Positions 34,543 through 43,145 of a DNA stretch of 47,080 nucleotides are shown piece after piece. Origin of the DNA: Bradyrhizobium centrolobii (GTDB lineage Bacteria; Pseudomonadota; Alphaproteobacteria; Rhizobiales; Xanthobacteraceae). The stretch is taken from NCBI RefSeq assembly GCF_001641635.1, contig NZ_LUUB01000002.1, positions 17,169 to 64,248 on the forward strand. Direction: 5' to 3'. Each line of letters opens with the position of its first letter. The stretch's first letter is position 1. A model generated the notes under the pieces. The model worked only from the letters and a program-made list of their open reading frames with translations. It did no database searches and was not told the origin of the DNA. The translations under genes were made by a program, and so were the position numbers.

Positions 34543-35796
34543 ATGATCGGCAGTAGCGTTGCGTTTCGGACGCGATCGTGGATCGTCCTGTTCTTCGGCG
34601 TGCTGACCTGCGCATCGCCGGCGGCCTTCGCGGCCGACTGCCCCGGCCATCCGGACGCGCTCGGCACCTCCCGCACCCTCGTCGTCGATCCGCGCGAGCA
34701 TCCGCGCATCGGCACCATGCAGTATCGCGAGACGCTGCCCCTGAAGGATCACGAGGTTGTCCTGACCTTCGACGACGGTCCGGTGCCGAAATACTCGAAC
34801 CAGGTGCTCCAGATCCTGGCCGATGAATGCATCAAGGCAACGTTCTTCACCATCGGCAGCCAGGCCAAGGCAAATCCCGACGGCGTCCGCAAGCTGGTGG
34901 CAGCCGGGCACACCGTCGGCACCCACAGCATGAACCATCCGCTGACTTTCGAGAAAATGCCGATCGAGAAGGCCGAGGCCGAGATCAATGGCGGCATCGA
35001 GTGGACCTCGGCCGCGATGACCGATCCGACCGTGCTCGCGCCGTTCTTCCGCATTCCCGGCCTGCTGCGCGCCGAGGGCGTCGAGAACTATCTCATCTCC
35101 CGCGGCATCCAGGTCTGGAGCGCCGATTTCCCGGCCGACGACTGGCGGCACGTGTCGCCCGATCGCGTCTATCAGCTTGCGATCCAGCGGCTGGAGGCCA
35201 AGGGCAAGGGCATCCTGCTCCTGCACGATATCCAGGCCCGCACCGTCGCGGCGCTGCCCAAGATCATCCGCGACCTGAAGGCGCGCGGCTATCGCATAGT
35301 GCATGTGGTGCCGGCGACCGCCGACCGGCCGGCAACGCCGACCGAGCCGGTGGAATGGCTGCTGCATCCACCGACCGAGACGACGCCGATCGCGCGCTGG
35401 CCGGGCGTTCCGAACTTCGTTTACACGCAGACCCAAACACTGCCGGCACCAAACCTCGCCGATCTCAACGCGCAGGCTGGGCACCAGCCGCTATTGCCGG
35501 GCCGGACCAAGGCGCAGGCGAGTGTCGCCGCCACCCTGCCCGTGCCCGGCCGCGATCTGTTCGCAATCCCGGAAGGTTCGCTCGAAGTCTTGCTGTCGAC
35601 GACGCTGTCCCGGCGCGCTGCAACGCGGATGGCTGCGGCCGAGGCCATCGGGGGCCACAAGGGCAAGACCGCCACAGCATCGTACAAGCGTCAGACCGCG
35701 CATGCCGCGCCCGCCACGAAGCGCGCGCCGCAAGCCGCCAAGGGCGCCGCGCCGCATCCGACGCGCCTCGCCAGTCTGAAGAAGCGGCCGCAGTAG
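34543..35796 (+). CDS. Polysaccharide deacetylase (NodB homology), paralogue 2
   Basis: The 417-residue secreted paralogue of the preceding gene has a signal peptide ending ASPAAFAAD, the same ADCP..ALGTSRTL.VD segment, LTFDDGP (Asp77/78), THSMNHP (His128/His132), FFRIPG and LLHDIQ. Unlike paralogue 1 it carries ~150 extra C-terminal residues, rich in Pro/Ala/Lys and ending LASLKKRPQ, which may bind polyanionic cell wall material. The ATG at 34543 follows an in-frame TTG. It ends two bases from the convergent small membrane gene. Confidence 0.9.
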   Translation: MIGSSVAFRTRSWIVLFFGVLTCASPAAFAADCPGHPDALGTSRTLVVDPREHPRIGTMQYRETLPLKDHEVVLTFDDGPVPKYSNQVLQILADECIKATFFTIGSQAKANPDGVRKLVAAGHTVGTHSMNHPLTFEKMPIEKAEAEINGGIEWTSAAMTDPTVLAPFFRIPGLLRAEGVENYLISRGIQVWSADFPADDWRHVSPDRVYQLAIQRLEAKGKGILLLHDIQARTVAALPKIIRDLKARGYRIVHVVPATADRPATPTEPVEWLLHPPTETTPIARWPGVPNFVYTQTQTLPAPNLADLNAQAGHQPLLPGRTKAQASVAATLPVPGRDLFAIPEGSLEVLLSTTLSRRAATRMAAAEAIGGHKGKTATASYKRQTAHAAPATKRAPQAAKGAAPHPTRLASLKKRPQ

Positions 35797-35798
35797 AC

Positions 35799-36173
35799 CT
35801 ACTGCCGAACGATGTTGGCGACGCAGAGCAGCACGATCAGCGCCAGGAAGAACAGGTCCATATAGGACTTCAGCTCGCCATCGCGGCGCAGCCGCGCAAC
35901 GTCAGCCACGATCTGCTTGCGCGCCGTCGTTCCGCCCGAGCCGTCATTGATCGGCGCTTGCAGGCGCTTGGTCTCGGCCTCCAGCTTCTCGATCTTCTGG
36001 AAGAAGTAGAAGGCGCGCAGCGTCGAGGCCGCCCGCATGGCGGTATAGACCAGCACCAGGATCGCCAGGATCGCCCGGTTCGGATACTTCTCCATGAAGT
36101 TCAGGCTGAAATAGACCACTGCCAGGAACGCGAAGTTGGTGACGAAGCGGTAGACGAAGCTGAGAAAGACCAT
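35799..36173 (-). CDS. Small membrane protein, unknown
   Basis: A 124-residue protein with about four hydrophobic segments (FLSFVYRFVTNFAFLAVVYFSLNF, AILAILVLVYTAMRA, MDLFFLALIVLLCVANI) and a charged helical middle (FQKIEKLEAETKRLQ). The family is not recognised; comparable proteins occur widely in Bradyrhizobium. ATG at 36173. The ~310-base gap to the next gene at 36493 shows no gene. Confidence 0.75.
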   Translation of the reverse strand: MVFLSFVYRFVTNFAFLAVVYFSLNFMEKYPNRAILAILVLVYTAMRAASTLRAFYFFQKIEKLEAETKRLQAPINDGSGGTTARKQIVADVARLRRDGELKSYMDLFFLALIVLLCVANIVRQ

Positions 36174-36492
36174 GTGGCTCCGGCCTTGAGACGGCGCAAA
36201 CGGGAAGATTGCGGATTGCGGGATTGCGGTCGCAAGCCGGAACGCCCGGCCTGAATGTTGCCCCGCTGCTTTACGCCAACTTTGTTGCAGGAAGGATAAG
36301 ATTGCCTGCCCGCAAGTACCCCTTGTCGGAACCAAACGGGCGACGCACGCGAGCCGTGCGCCTTTTGGCCACGCGCGTCATAATGCAAGTGATCGCGGGC
36401 CGGCGTTTTGCGCTGCGGGCACGCAACGGCTCAATGGAGATTCGCCGCAAGCCACGATAGACTGCCGCCGCCACCGCACGTGGGGTCTGCCG

Positions 36493-36750
36493 ATGCCGAA
36501 GAAGGGAATCACGGGCCACGACGAATGGGTCCTCACCGAGGCGCTCGCGACCGCGCTGGTCGCGCTGGAGCAGCTCGCCCCCAAGCACCAGCCGCGCGCG
36601 CATATGGAAGACATCCGGAAAATGCTTTCGAATGGCAAGGAGCCGGCCACGGTGAGCCTGCACCTCGCCCAGGCCAAGTGCCGCCTGTTCCCCGACCTCG
36701 ATCCGCTGGAGATCTACCGGGAATACGGCATCGGCGAGGAATACGGCTAA
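36493..36750 (+). CDS. Conserved small hypothetical protein
   Basis: An 85-residue helical protein, MPKKGITGHDEWVLTEALATALVALEQLAPKHQPRAHMEDIRKMLS..., ending YREYGIGEEYG. Frame and composition fit a real gene. No family was recognised. It lies upstream of the zinc-regulated unit but is separated by about 150 bases and the Zur-like box. Confidence 0.65.
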   Translation: MPKKGITGHDEWVLTEALATALVALEQLAPKHQPRAHMEDIRKMLSNGKEPATVSLHLAQAKCRLFPDLDPLEIYREYGIGEEYG

Positions 36751-36901
36751 GCGCGCCGCCACCCCCGGCGAGCTCCCCCTGCAAACTCCGGCATGTCGTC
36801 AGCTCCTGACCAACGCGTCGGGAGCCGACGTCAACCATCTGAAATTTCGACCAAACTCTAAGTGGGACGCAAAGCGCCTTGACAGATGGGCCCCGCAAAG
36901 A

Positions 36902-36923
36902 ATGTAATGTTATAACATTACAT
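36902..36923. promoter_or_regulatory. Zur-type zinc operator
   Basis: A perfect 22-base palindrome, ATGTAATGTTA plus its complement TAACATTACAT, with the ATAAC/GTTAT centre of alphaproteobacterial Zur boxes. It lies 65 bases before the COG0523 GTPase ATG. Zur represses zinc-acquisition genes when zinc is sufficient, so this operator predicts induction of the following unit under zinc starvation. Confidence 0.8.
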
Positions 36924-36988
36924 CTCGGTCCACGTGCCCAATCCCCCGCGTCGCCACCCTATCCCCTTGAAAAGGCTCTTCGATCTTC

Positions 36989-38193
36989 ATGCCAAAACTC
37001 CCCGTCACCGTCTTGTCCGGCTTCCTCGGGGCTGGAAAGACCACTTTGCTGAACCACGTCCTGAACAACCGGCACGGCCTGAAGGTGGCGGTGATCGTCA
37101 ACGACATGAGCGAGGTGAATATCGATGCGGATCTCGTCCGCGATGGCGGCGCGAACCTGTCCCGGACTGATGAGAAGCTCGTCGAAATGACCAACGGCTG
37201 CATCTGCTGCACGCTGCGCGACGATCTGTTGAAGGAGGTGCGTGCCCTCGCCGAGAATGGCCGCTTCGAATACCTGCTGATCGAATCCACCGGCATCTCC
37301 GAGCCGCTGCCGGTCGCAGCGACCTTCGATTTCCGCTCTGAAGATGGCCATAGCCTGTCCGACGTGGCACGCCTCGACACCATGGTCACCGTGGTCGACG
37401 CAGTGAATCTGCTCAAGGACTACTCGTCGACCGATTTTCTGGAGCAACGCGGCGAAGCGCTGGAGAACGACCACCGCACGCTGGTCGACCTGATCGTCGA
37501 GCAGATCGAGTTCGCCGATGTGATTGTCCTCAACAAGGTCGACGACGCCTCGCCGGAGCAGCGAGAGGCGGCGCGAAAGATCGTGCGCGCGCTCAACCCG
37601 GAAGCGGATCTGATCGAAGCCAACCACAGCCGCGTCGATTTCGATCGCATTCTCGACACCGGCCGCTTCGACTTCGAAAAGGCCCAGCAGCATCCGCTCT
37701 GGTACAAGGAGCTTTACGGCTTTGCGGATCATGTGCCGGAAACCGAAGAATATGGCGTGACGAATTTCGTCTATCGCGCGCGCCGGCCGTTCGATCCGGC
37801 CAGGTTCGACAAGTTCATCAAGAAGTCCTGGCCCGGCGTCATTCGCGCCAAGGGACATTTCTGGCTGGCGACTGCCCGCAATGGCTCGGCGAGATCAGCC
37901 AGGCGGGCTCAATCACGCGCACCCAGGCCCTCGGTTTGTGGTGGGCGAGCGTGCCGGCGGAGCGATGGCCGGACGATCCGTCATGGCGGAAGCGGCTGCG
38001 CGCGAGCTGGAACGATATCTATGGCGATCGCCGCCAGGAAATCGTGTTCATCGGCACCGGCATGGATGAGGCTTCGATCCGCGCCCGCCTGGATGCATGC
38101 CTCGTCCCGGGAAAACCCGCCATGAATGTCGCGGAATGGGCGAAGCTCGCAGACCCGTTCCCGATCTGGCGGCGCGCGGATGAAGCGACCTAG
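36989..38193 (+). pseudogene. COG0523 (CobW/ZigA-like) zinc-chaperone GTPase, frameshifted
   Basis: The gene encodes a P-loop metallochaperone of the G3E family that hands zinc to target enzymes. Seen are [11 protein letters not shown] (Walker A, residues 11-18), the metal-binding CICC (Cys71/73/74) and NKVD. Homology runs in the first frame to FWLAT near 37873 and resumes in another frame as [11 protein letters not shown] and continues to the stop at 38193. Adding one C after ACT (37871-37873) would restore TRPQ and a ~401-residue protein. So one base is missing: a real mutation or an assembly error. Unrepaired, the protein would carry an unrelated ~80-residue tail ending at 38125. A Zur-like operator lies upstream. 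Confidence 0.88.
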
Positions 38194-38205
38194 CGGAGAG
38201 CGCGC

Positions 38206-38391
38206 ATGACCAACATCATTCAATTCGTGCCGAAATCAGAGCTCGAGCGCGAGCGCCTGATCCGCGAGGCGCGCGCGATCTACGACAGCATTTTCCCTCC
38301 GGTGACCGTGGGCGGCGGGCAAGCGGACGGTGGTCCCGAACAAAGGACGCCGCGCACGGCGGTCACAGAAATCCAGCCAAAACAACAATAG
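38206..38391 (+). CDS. 61-residue protein downstream of the zinc GTPase
   Basis: A small protein, MTNIIQFVPKSELERERLIREARAIYDSIFPP, with a helical charged centre and a flexible Gly/Gln tail. GGAGAG lies six bases before the ATG, and it begins 12 bases after the GTPase stop, so it is almost certainly co-transcribed under the same Zur box. Function unknown. Confidence 0.72.
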   Translation: MTNIIQFVPKSELERERLIREARAIYDSIFPPVTVGGGQADGGPEQRTPRTAVTEIQPKQQ

Positions 38392-38588
38392 GGCACGTTC
38401 GACGTGATGTATCTCTGGGCTTACCCCACTGCCCTCTCGTGGCCAAACAACAGTTTTCCTTGGCGACGAGAGCAACGCTTGGACACGCGATCAAACATGC
38501 AGATTAGCGGAACGGCATTCGCTGCGGGTAACAATGCGGGGACAGGAATCGCGATAACAAACGGCAACGCGCACCGACACAGAGGGTC

Positions 38589-39035
38589 TCAAAAACGGTA
38601 AACTCTATATTCGACCATTCCGGCACCAACCCGCCCCTCCGCTGCAAATAGTGTTTGATTCAGCCATGCATAACGCTGGTCGCCAGTCTCGAAGCGTGGC
38701 GTGACCCGAAAATATTGATCGCCGTAATCCGTCTGCCCGCCGCTGGCCAAAGCTTGACCGACTTTCTGGTTCAATTCGAGTAGGCCAGGATAGTAGGCGT
38801 AGATCGCAGCACCATCCTCGGTCAGAAACTGAACGCGAACGTCGAGCCGCGCAAATCCGTCCCCTCCGACAAGTAGCCAGTCTCCTCCGCCGGTCAGCAC
38901 TTTGCCCTTAATCCTCTTGCCCTCAATGCTTCCCCCGGCGACCTCGTAGTACCTTCGGACGCCAAATGGTCCCGCTCCAATGTCCAACGGTGCCTTGAGG
39001 TTGCCAACGACTGCAAATTCATATTCGAAATGCAT
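38589..39035 (-). CDS. DUF3237 family protein
   Basis: The 148-residue product (MHFEYEFAVVGNLKAPLDIGAGPFGVRR) is a DUF3237 beta-barrel protein with GGSIEGKRIKGKVLTGGGDWLL and QYFRVTPRFETGDQRYAWLN. Family function is not established. GGGAG lies eight bases before the ATG at 39035. Convergent orientation with the small reading frame at 39257 is not involved. The region 38392-38588 holds nothing recognisable. Confidence 0.87.
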   Translation of the reverse strand: MHFEYEFAVVGNLKAPLDIGAGPFGVRRYYEVAGGSIEGKRIKGKVLTGGGDWLLVGGDGFARLDVRVQFLTEDGAAIYAYYPGLLELNQKVGQALASGGQTDYGDQYFRVTPRFETGDQRYAWLNQTLFAAEGRVGAGMVEYRVYRF

Positions 39036-39256
39036 TGTAATTTCTCCCTCGCGCAAATCGTCAGAGCCCTCTTGCCATGAGACCGCAGAAAAAAGCTTGC
39101 AGGTGACGCTCGCTTATCGACCGCGGCATCACTCCGAGACTTACAACCGCTTTGTTGCAAACGTGTTTCGGCCTCAACGTAATTGGTTACAAATGGAAAA
39201 AGCTCGCAATCTAACGCTTGCGACAATGCATTTCCTGATTCCGCAAGGAGCGCGAA

Positions 39257-39370
39257 ATGTCCAATAGCGTAAGCAAAGCCGGTGCCACAACGCGCGGCGA
39301 ACGGCGGATGTGGCCGACGGCTAGGCTCCGCGTCTGCCCGCTATTGTCCACGCGGCTGCGGTGCGGATGA
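39257..39370 (+). CDS. Possible 37-residue peptide or truncated gene start
   Basis: MSNSVSKAGATTRGERRMW... begins at an ATG preceded by AAGGAG with six-base spacing, the best ribosome-binding site in this gap. The frame runs 37 codons and overlaps the 3' end of the large cyclase gene on the opposite strand. It may be the 5' remnant of a lost gene or a small peptide. Confidence 0.25.
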   Translation: MSNSVSKAGATTRGERRMWPTARLRVCPLLSTRLRCG

Positions 39371-42300
39371 CAGTTCATCGAGCAGGGCTTTCGCGTCGGC
39401 CAAGTCCGCCGCATCACACCCTGAGTCAAAGAACCGATAGATGTTCAGCAGGCGGTCATGTGCCTCCGCGTGCCCTCCCTGCTCGGACAAGACACGAGCT
39501 AGGCTTGTTGTCGCGCGCAGTTCGAACGATCGCGACCCCTGCTCGCGGGCGACGGCGATCGCCTGCTCGTAATTGGCGACGCCCTCGGCACTTGGTCCGC
39601 CGCGGGTAAGGAGATCACCGAACAGCCGATGGATTTCAGGTTCAGCCCATCGCTCACCGGTTTCGCGCGCAATCCGAAGCGCCTCCTCGAACGTGCGATG
39701 GGCTAGGTCCGGCTTGTCGTCGGCCGCATAGGCATCGGCGAGGAACGCCAGGCAAATCGGACGGAATATCCGTGAGCCCGTTTGCGCCCAAAGCCGCAGC
39801 CCCTCTTGCAGCAGCCCGACCGCATCTGCCGCTCGGCCTGCGCGCGCGGCGCACCAGCCACACAAAAAGTCACCGAGTGCCTGCCAATACGGAAGCTGGC
39901 GATCATTGGCGAACTCCGTCAGCTTACCTCCGATCTCTGCCACCTTGTCCACATTGCCCAGCAGCACGTAGGTCATCCCGGCATGCCACAGTGCATAGAG
40001 CCTCGACTGATCGTCGTGTTCCAATGCGTGACCTCGTTTCAGCTCACTTTCAGCAGCCTTCTCTGCATCCGCAGGCTGGCCGGACAGCCACAGCGCCCAT
40101 GATCGATAGGAGTACATCGTCACGCCCACGTCATGGCCGAAGCGCGCGCGCAGGCTCCGCCCGACCGGCGAGGCGGCGCCGTGCTCGTCGGGATCGTAGC
40201 GCACAAGCGCCTGATGCAGTGCGTCGCTTGCGTCTGCGATGTACCCGTTGATCAGACGCGACGTTCCGACCAGGCGATACCCGACCATGATCGGGCCCGC
40301 TTCGTCTTCGCGCTGGGCAAGCGCCAGGAATTCGTTGGCCTGCTCAAGCATCGCGGCGGGTTGGCCACTGAGGTAGTTATACGCCCACAGCCCATAGAGC
40401 GCCGCGAGATGCATCGCCGCATCGCCCACGCGTTTCGAGAACTCGCGCGCCTTGGCGTAGGCCTCACCTACCTGCTGGTCCCCGTAGCCCTTCTGTTCTT
40501 GCAGCGTTCGGGCGAGCGCAGTCTGCAGCTTCAGCTCCTCGCGCCGTCGGATGTCATCGTCGGGCAATGCGGAAATCAGCTGCAAAGCCTGGGTGATATG
40601 CTCGTACGCCTCCTTCAGCGCGGAGTGCGACAGCGCGCGGTCTCCGGCGGCGGACAAATAGGCGACCGCCTTTGCGACATCGTCCGCCTCGCGGTAATGA
40701 CGCGCAATCAGCTCGGGCTGGTTCTCGGAGATATCGGCGAAATGACTTTCGAGGGTCTCTGCGATCCTGGCATGAAGCGCACGTCTCGGCTCGCGCAGCA
40801 GCGTGCTGTAAGCCGCGTCCCGTACCAGCACATGCTTGAAACAGTAGGTCGGGTACGGCGCGCCACCGCGCTGGAGTAGCAAACCAGCCGAAATGAGACG
40901 GTCAAGCGCCGCTTGCAGTTCCGCCTCCGGCTTGCGCACGACTGCCGCCAGCAGGGGATGAGAGAACTCGCGTCCGATCGCCGCCCCGATTTGCGCCAAC
41001 TCCTTAGCGGGGCCGAGCCGGTCGAGGCGCGCCATCAAGGATGCGTGCAGGCTTGCGGGCACCGCCAGCGCCGGCGAAGGAACCAAGGCGGCGGCCCGCC
41101 GTGCTTCGCTTTCGCTCTCTGCCTCCAACACCGCCTTCGTCATCTCTTCCACGAACAGGGGAATGCCGTCCGTACGCTCGATGATATCCTGCCGTATGTC
41201 CGCCGGCATCGGCTTGTTTTCAACGATGTGGTCGATGATGGCGCCGACCTCGCGGCGCGCCAGCCGATTGAGACTGAGGGAGGTCACGTGCGGCTTACCT
41301 ACCCAGCCCGGCTCGAATTCCGGCCGGAAGGTTACGATCAGCAACACGGCTAGTGTTCGAATCCGGTCTACCACCCGCCCCAGCAGTTCCAGGCTGGTGG
41401 GGTCGGACCAATGCGCATCCTCGAAGACCATCAGCACCGGACAGGAGCGGGCCAGAGCCTCGATCTGGAGCACAATTGCTTGCAGCGTTCTTTGCCGGCG
41501 CTGCTGCGGAGTAAGCTCGGCCTCAGGATAGCGGCGGTCGTTCGGCAGCGACAGCATCGCGGCAAAGAGCGCGGCGTCCTGCGCAGATGTCGAGGTCTGT
41601 TGGAGCAACGCATCGAGTTTGTCGAGTTTCGCGCGCGGCGTGTCCTCGCGCGCCAGTCCGGCCGCACGTTCGATCTGGTCGATGATCGGGTAAAGCGCGC
41701 TGTCAACGTGTTGTGGGGAACAGGAGTAGCGCAAGCGTATGTGGGGCTCGCCAACAAGAAGTCCCACGAACGCGCTCGTGAGCCGTGATTTCCCAATACC
41801 GGCCTCGCCGGAAAGCAGGACGACTTGGCCTTCACCGTCCGCTGCCCTGAAATGGCACCGTCGCAGGAATTCAATTTCTTGTTCGCGCCCGACAAGGGCG
41901 GTCAAGCCGGTCGCATGCAGGGCCTCGAAGCGGCTTGCCACGGAACTTGCCCGCAGCACCGCCCACGCCCGCACCGGTCCGGCGATACCCTTGAGGCTCC
42001 TCATCCCGAGGTCATCGAACTGGAAGAAACTGCCAAGAAGCCTTCGCGTGCTTTCGGCGATGACGACCGTGTTCGGTTCGGCGATGCTTTGCAGGCGCGC
42101 CGCAAGATTCGGCGTCTCGCCTACCATGCCCCGCTCCTCCGACTCACCCGATGGGATCAGGTGCCCGACAACGACCACTCCGGTCGCAATGCCGACCCGG
42201 ACCTGCTGACGCGCAGGCGTCCTCAACCCAGCAACGACCGTAACCAGATCAAGCCCAGCCCGCACGGCTCGCTCGGCGTCGTCCTCATGGGCGTGCGGAT

Positions 42301-42733
42301 AACCAAAGTACACGAGGACACCATCCCCCACACATCGGGCGACGAACCCGCCGAAGTGGTGCACGGTATCGGCGACGCATTTCTGGTAGGCCGAGATCAC
42401 CTCTCGCAAGTCCTCCGGGTCCATGCCGGTGGAGAGCGCCGTAGAACCGACGAGATCGGCGAACATCACCGTGACTTGGCGGCGCTCGGCTTCGTCGCGC
42501 GGGCTCGGTTCCGACCCAGGCGCAAGCTTTGGCTTGGTGGAGGCGGCTCCGGCAAGGTCGGCAATCGCCCGGAGCAATTTCCGACGATCTCCAACAGGCA
42601 CGATGCCAAGCTCCTCCTTGAGATCCTTGTCCGTGAGGTCGGGGAGGATCGAAAATTCGATACGGTGTTCGGCAAAGCGGTCCGCATACTCGGACAGTCC
42701 GTGCGAAGCCAGCCACTCTTTGACCGACGGCAT
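39341..42733 (-). CDS. SAM-domain adenylate/guanylate cyclase with AAA and TPR regions
   Basis: The 1130-residue protein reads SAM domain (residues ~1-65, VKEWLASHGLSEYADRF...), class III cyclase domain (~85-265, VTVMFADLVGSTAL with metal Asp93, GDGVLVYFGYPHAHEDDA with Asp137), an AAA/STAND-type ATPase (~280-650; Walker A GEAGIGKS 309-316, Walker B CPVLMVFEDAHW) and TPR-like helical repeats (~680-1125). Such proteins are thought to make cAMP or cGMP when the C-terminal repeats sense a signal. The ATG at 42733 was chosen because the SAM domain starts there. An AraC gene is divergent from it. The ligand and cyclic nucleotide are unknown. Confidence 0.87.
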   Translation of the reverse strand: MPSVKEWLASHGLSEYADRFAEHRIEFSILPDLTDKDLKEELGIVPVGDRRKLLRAIADLAGAASTKPKLAPGSEPSPRDEAERRQVTVMFADLVGSTALSTGMDPEDLREVISAYQKCVADTVHHFGGFVARCVGDGVLVYFGYPHAHEDDAERAVRAGLDLVTVVAGLRTPARQQVRVGIATGVVVVGHLIPSGESEERGMVGETPNLAARLQSIAEPNTVVIAESTRRLLGSFFQFDDLGMRSLKGIAGPVRAWAVLRASSVASRFEALHATGLTALVGREQEIEFLRRCHFRAADGEGQVVLLSGEAGIGKSRLTSAFVGLLVGEPHIRLRYSCSPQHVDSALYPIIDQIERAAGLAREDTPRAKLDKLDALLQQTSTSAQDAALFAAMLSLPNDRRYPEAELTPQQRRQRTLQAIVLQIEALARSCPVLMVFEDAHWSDPTSLELLGRVVDRIRTLAVLLIVTFRPEFEPGWVGKPHVTSLSLNRLARREVGAIIDHIVENKPMPADIRQDIIERTDGIPLFVEEMTKAVLEAESESEARRAAALVPSPALAVPASLHASLMARLDRLGPAKELAQIGAAIGREFSHPLLAAVVRKPEAELQAALDRLISAGLLLQRGGAPYPTYCFKHVLVRDAAYSTLLREPRRALHARIAETLESHFADISENQPELIARHYREADDVAKAVAYLSAAGDRALSHSALKEAYEHITQALQLISALPDDDIRRREELKLQTALARTLQEQKGYGDQQVGEAYAKAREFSKRVGDAAMHLAALYGLWAYNYLSGQPAAMLEQANEFLALAQREDEAGPIMVGYRLVGTSRLINGYIADASDALHQALVRYDPDEHGAASPVGRSLRARFGHDVGVTMYSYRSWALWLSGQPADAEKAAESELKRGHALEHDDQSRLYALWHAGMTYVLLGNVDKVAEIGGKLTEFANDRQLPYWQALGDFLCGWCAARAGRAADAVGLLQEGLRLWAQTGSRIFRPICLAFLADAYAADDKPDLAHRTFEEALRIARETGERWAEPEIHRLFGDLLTRGGPSAEGVANYEQAIAVAREQGSRSFELRATTSLARVLSEQGGHAEAHDRLLNIYRFFDSGCDAADLADAKALLDELSSAPQPRGQ

Positions 42734-42737
42734 TGTG

Positions 42738-43013
42738 CTACGCGTCCCGCTGCGCGAGGTCGTCGATGCAAGCGCGCGTGCATCCAACATCGGGACTTGC
42801 AGGCACGCCCGCGAATCCTGAGCGGGCGAATTCGCGCGCCGCGGCCTCAGCAAATCCGGCGGTGCGGGGCTGCCCCAGTGGTTGCAACAGAGGCTTAGGC
42901 ATCACCACGTCAACCATGCCTGTTACAGGCTCAGTCTCCAAGGCATACAAGACGGCCACCTCCTGATCAGCAGTCATCACACGCCATTCTGGCTCCCCGT
43001 CGCCTTGACCCAA
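42738..43013 (-). CDS. Possible 91-residue protein upstream of the cyclase
   Basis: The frame encodes MTADQEVAVLYALETEPVTGMV, starting at 42975 or earlier, and ends four bases before the cyclase ATG. The close spacing suggests translational coupling, but the composition is only partly protein-like and no family was recognised. Otherwise the gap holds the divergent promoters. Confidence 0.3.
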   Translation of the reverse strand: MGQGDGEPEWRVMTADQEVAVLYALETEPVTGMVDVVMPKPLLQPLGQPRTAGFAEAAAREFARSGFAGVPASPDVGCTRACIDDLAQRDA

Positions 43014-43145
43014 ATCAATGGGACGCGGACCGCCTTGGAAGAAACAAGGGCGGTATTAGGACGCAGCAAAAGAGAAAATCTTGTGATTGCGAGCCAATGA
43101 TTTTGGCCATTGGCGCCGTAAGCCAGATGTGGACCATTGGCAAAC

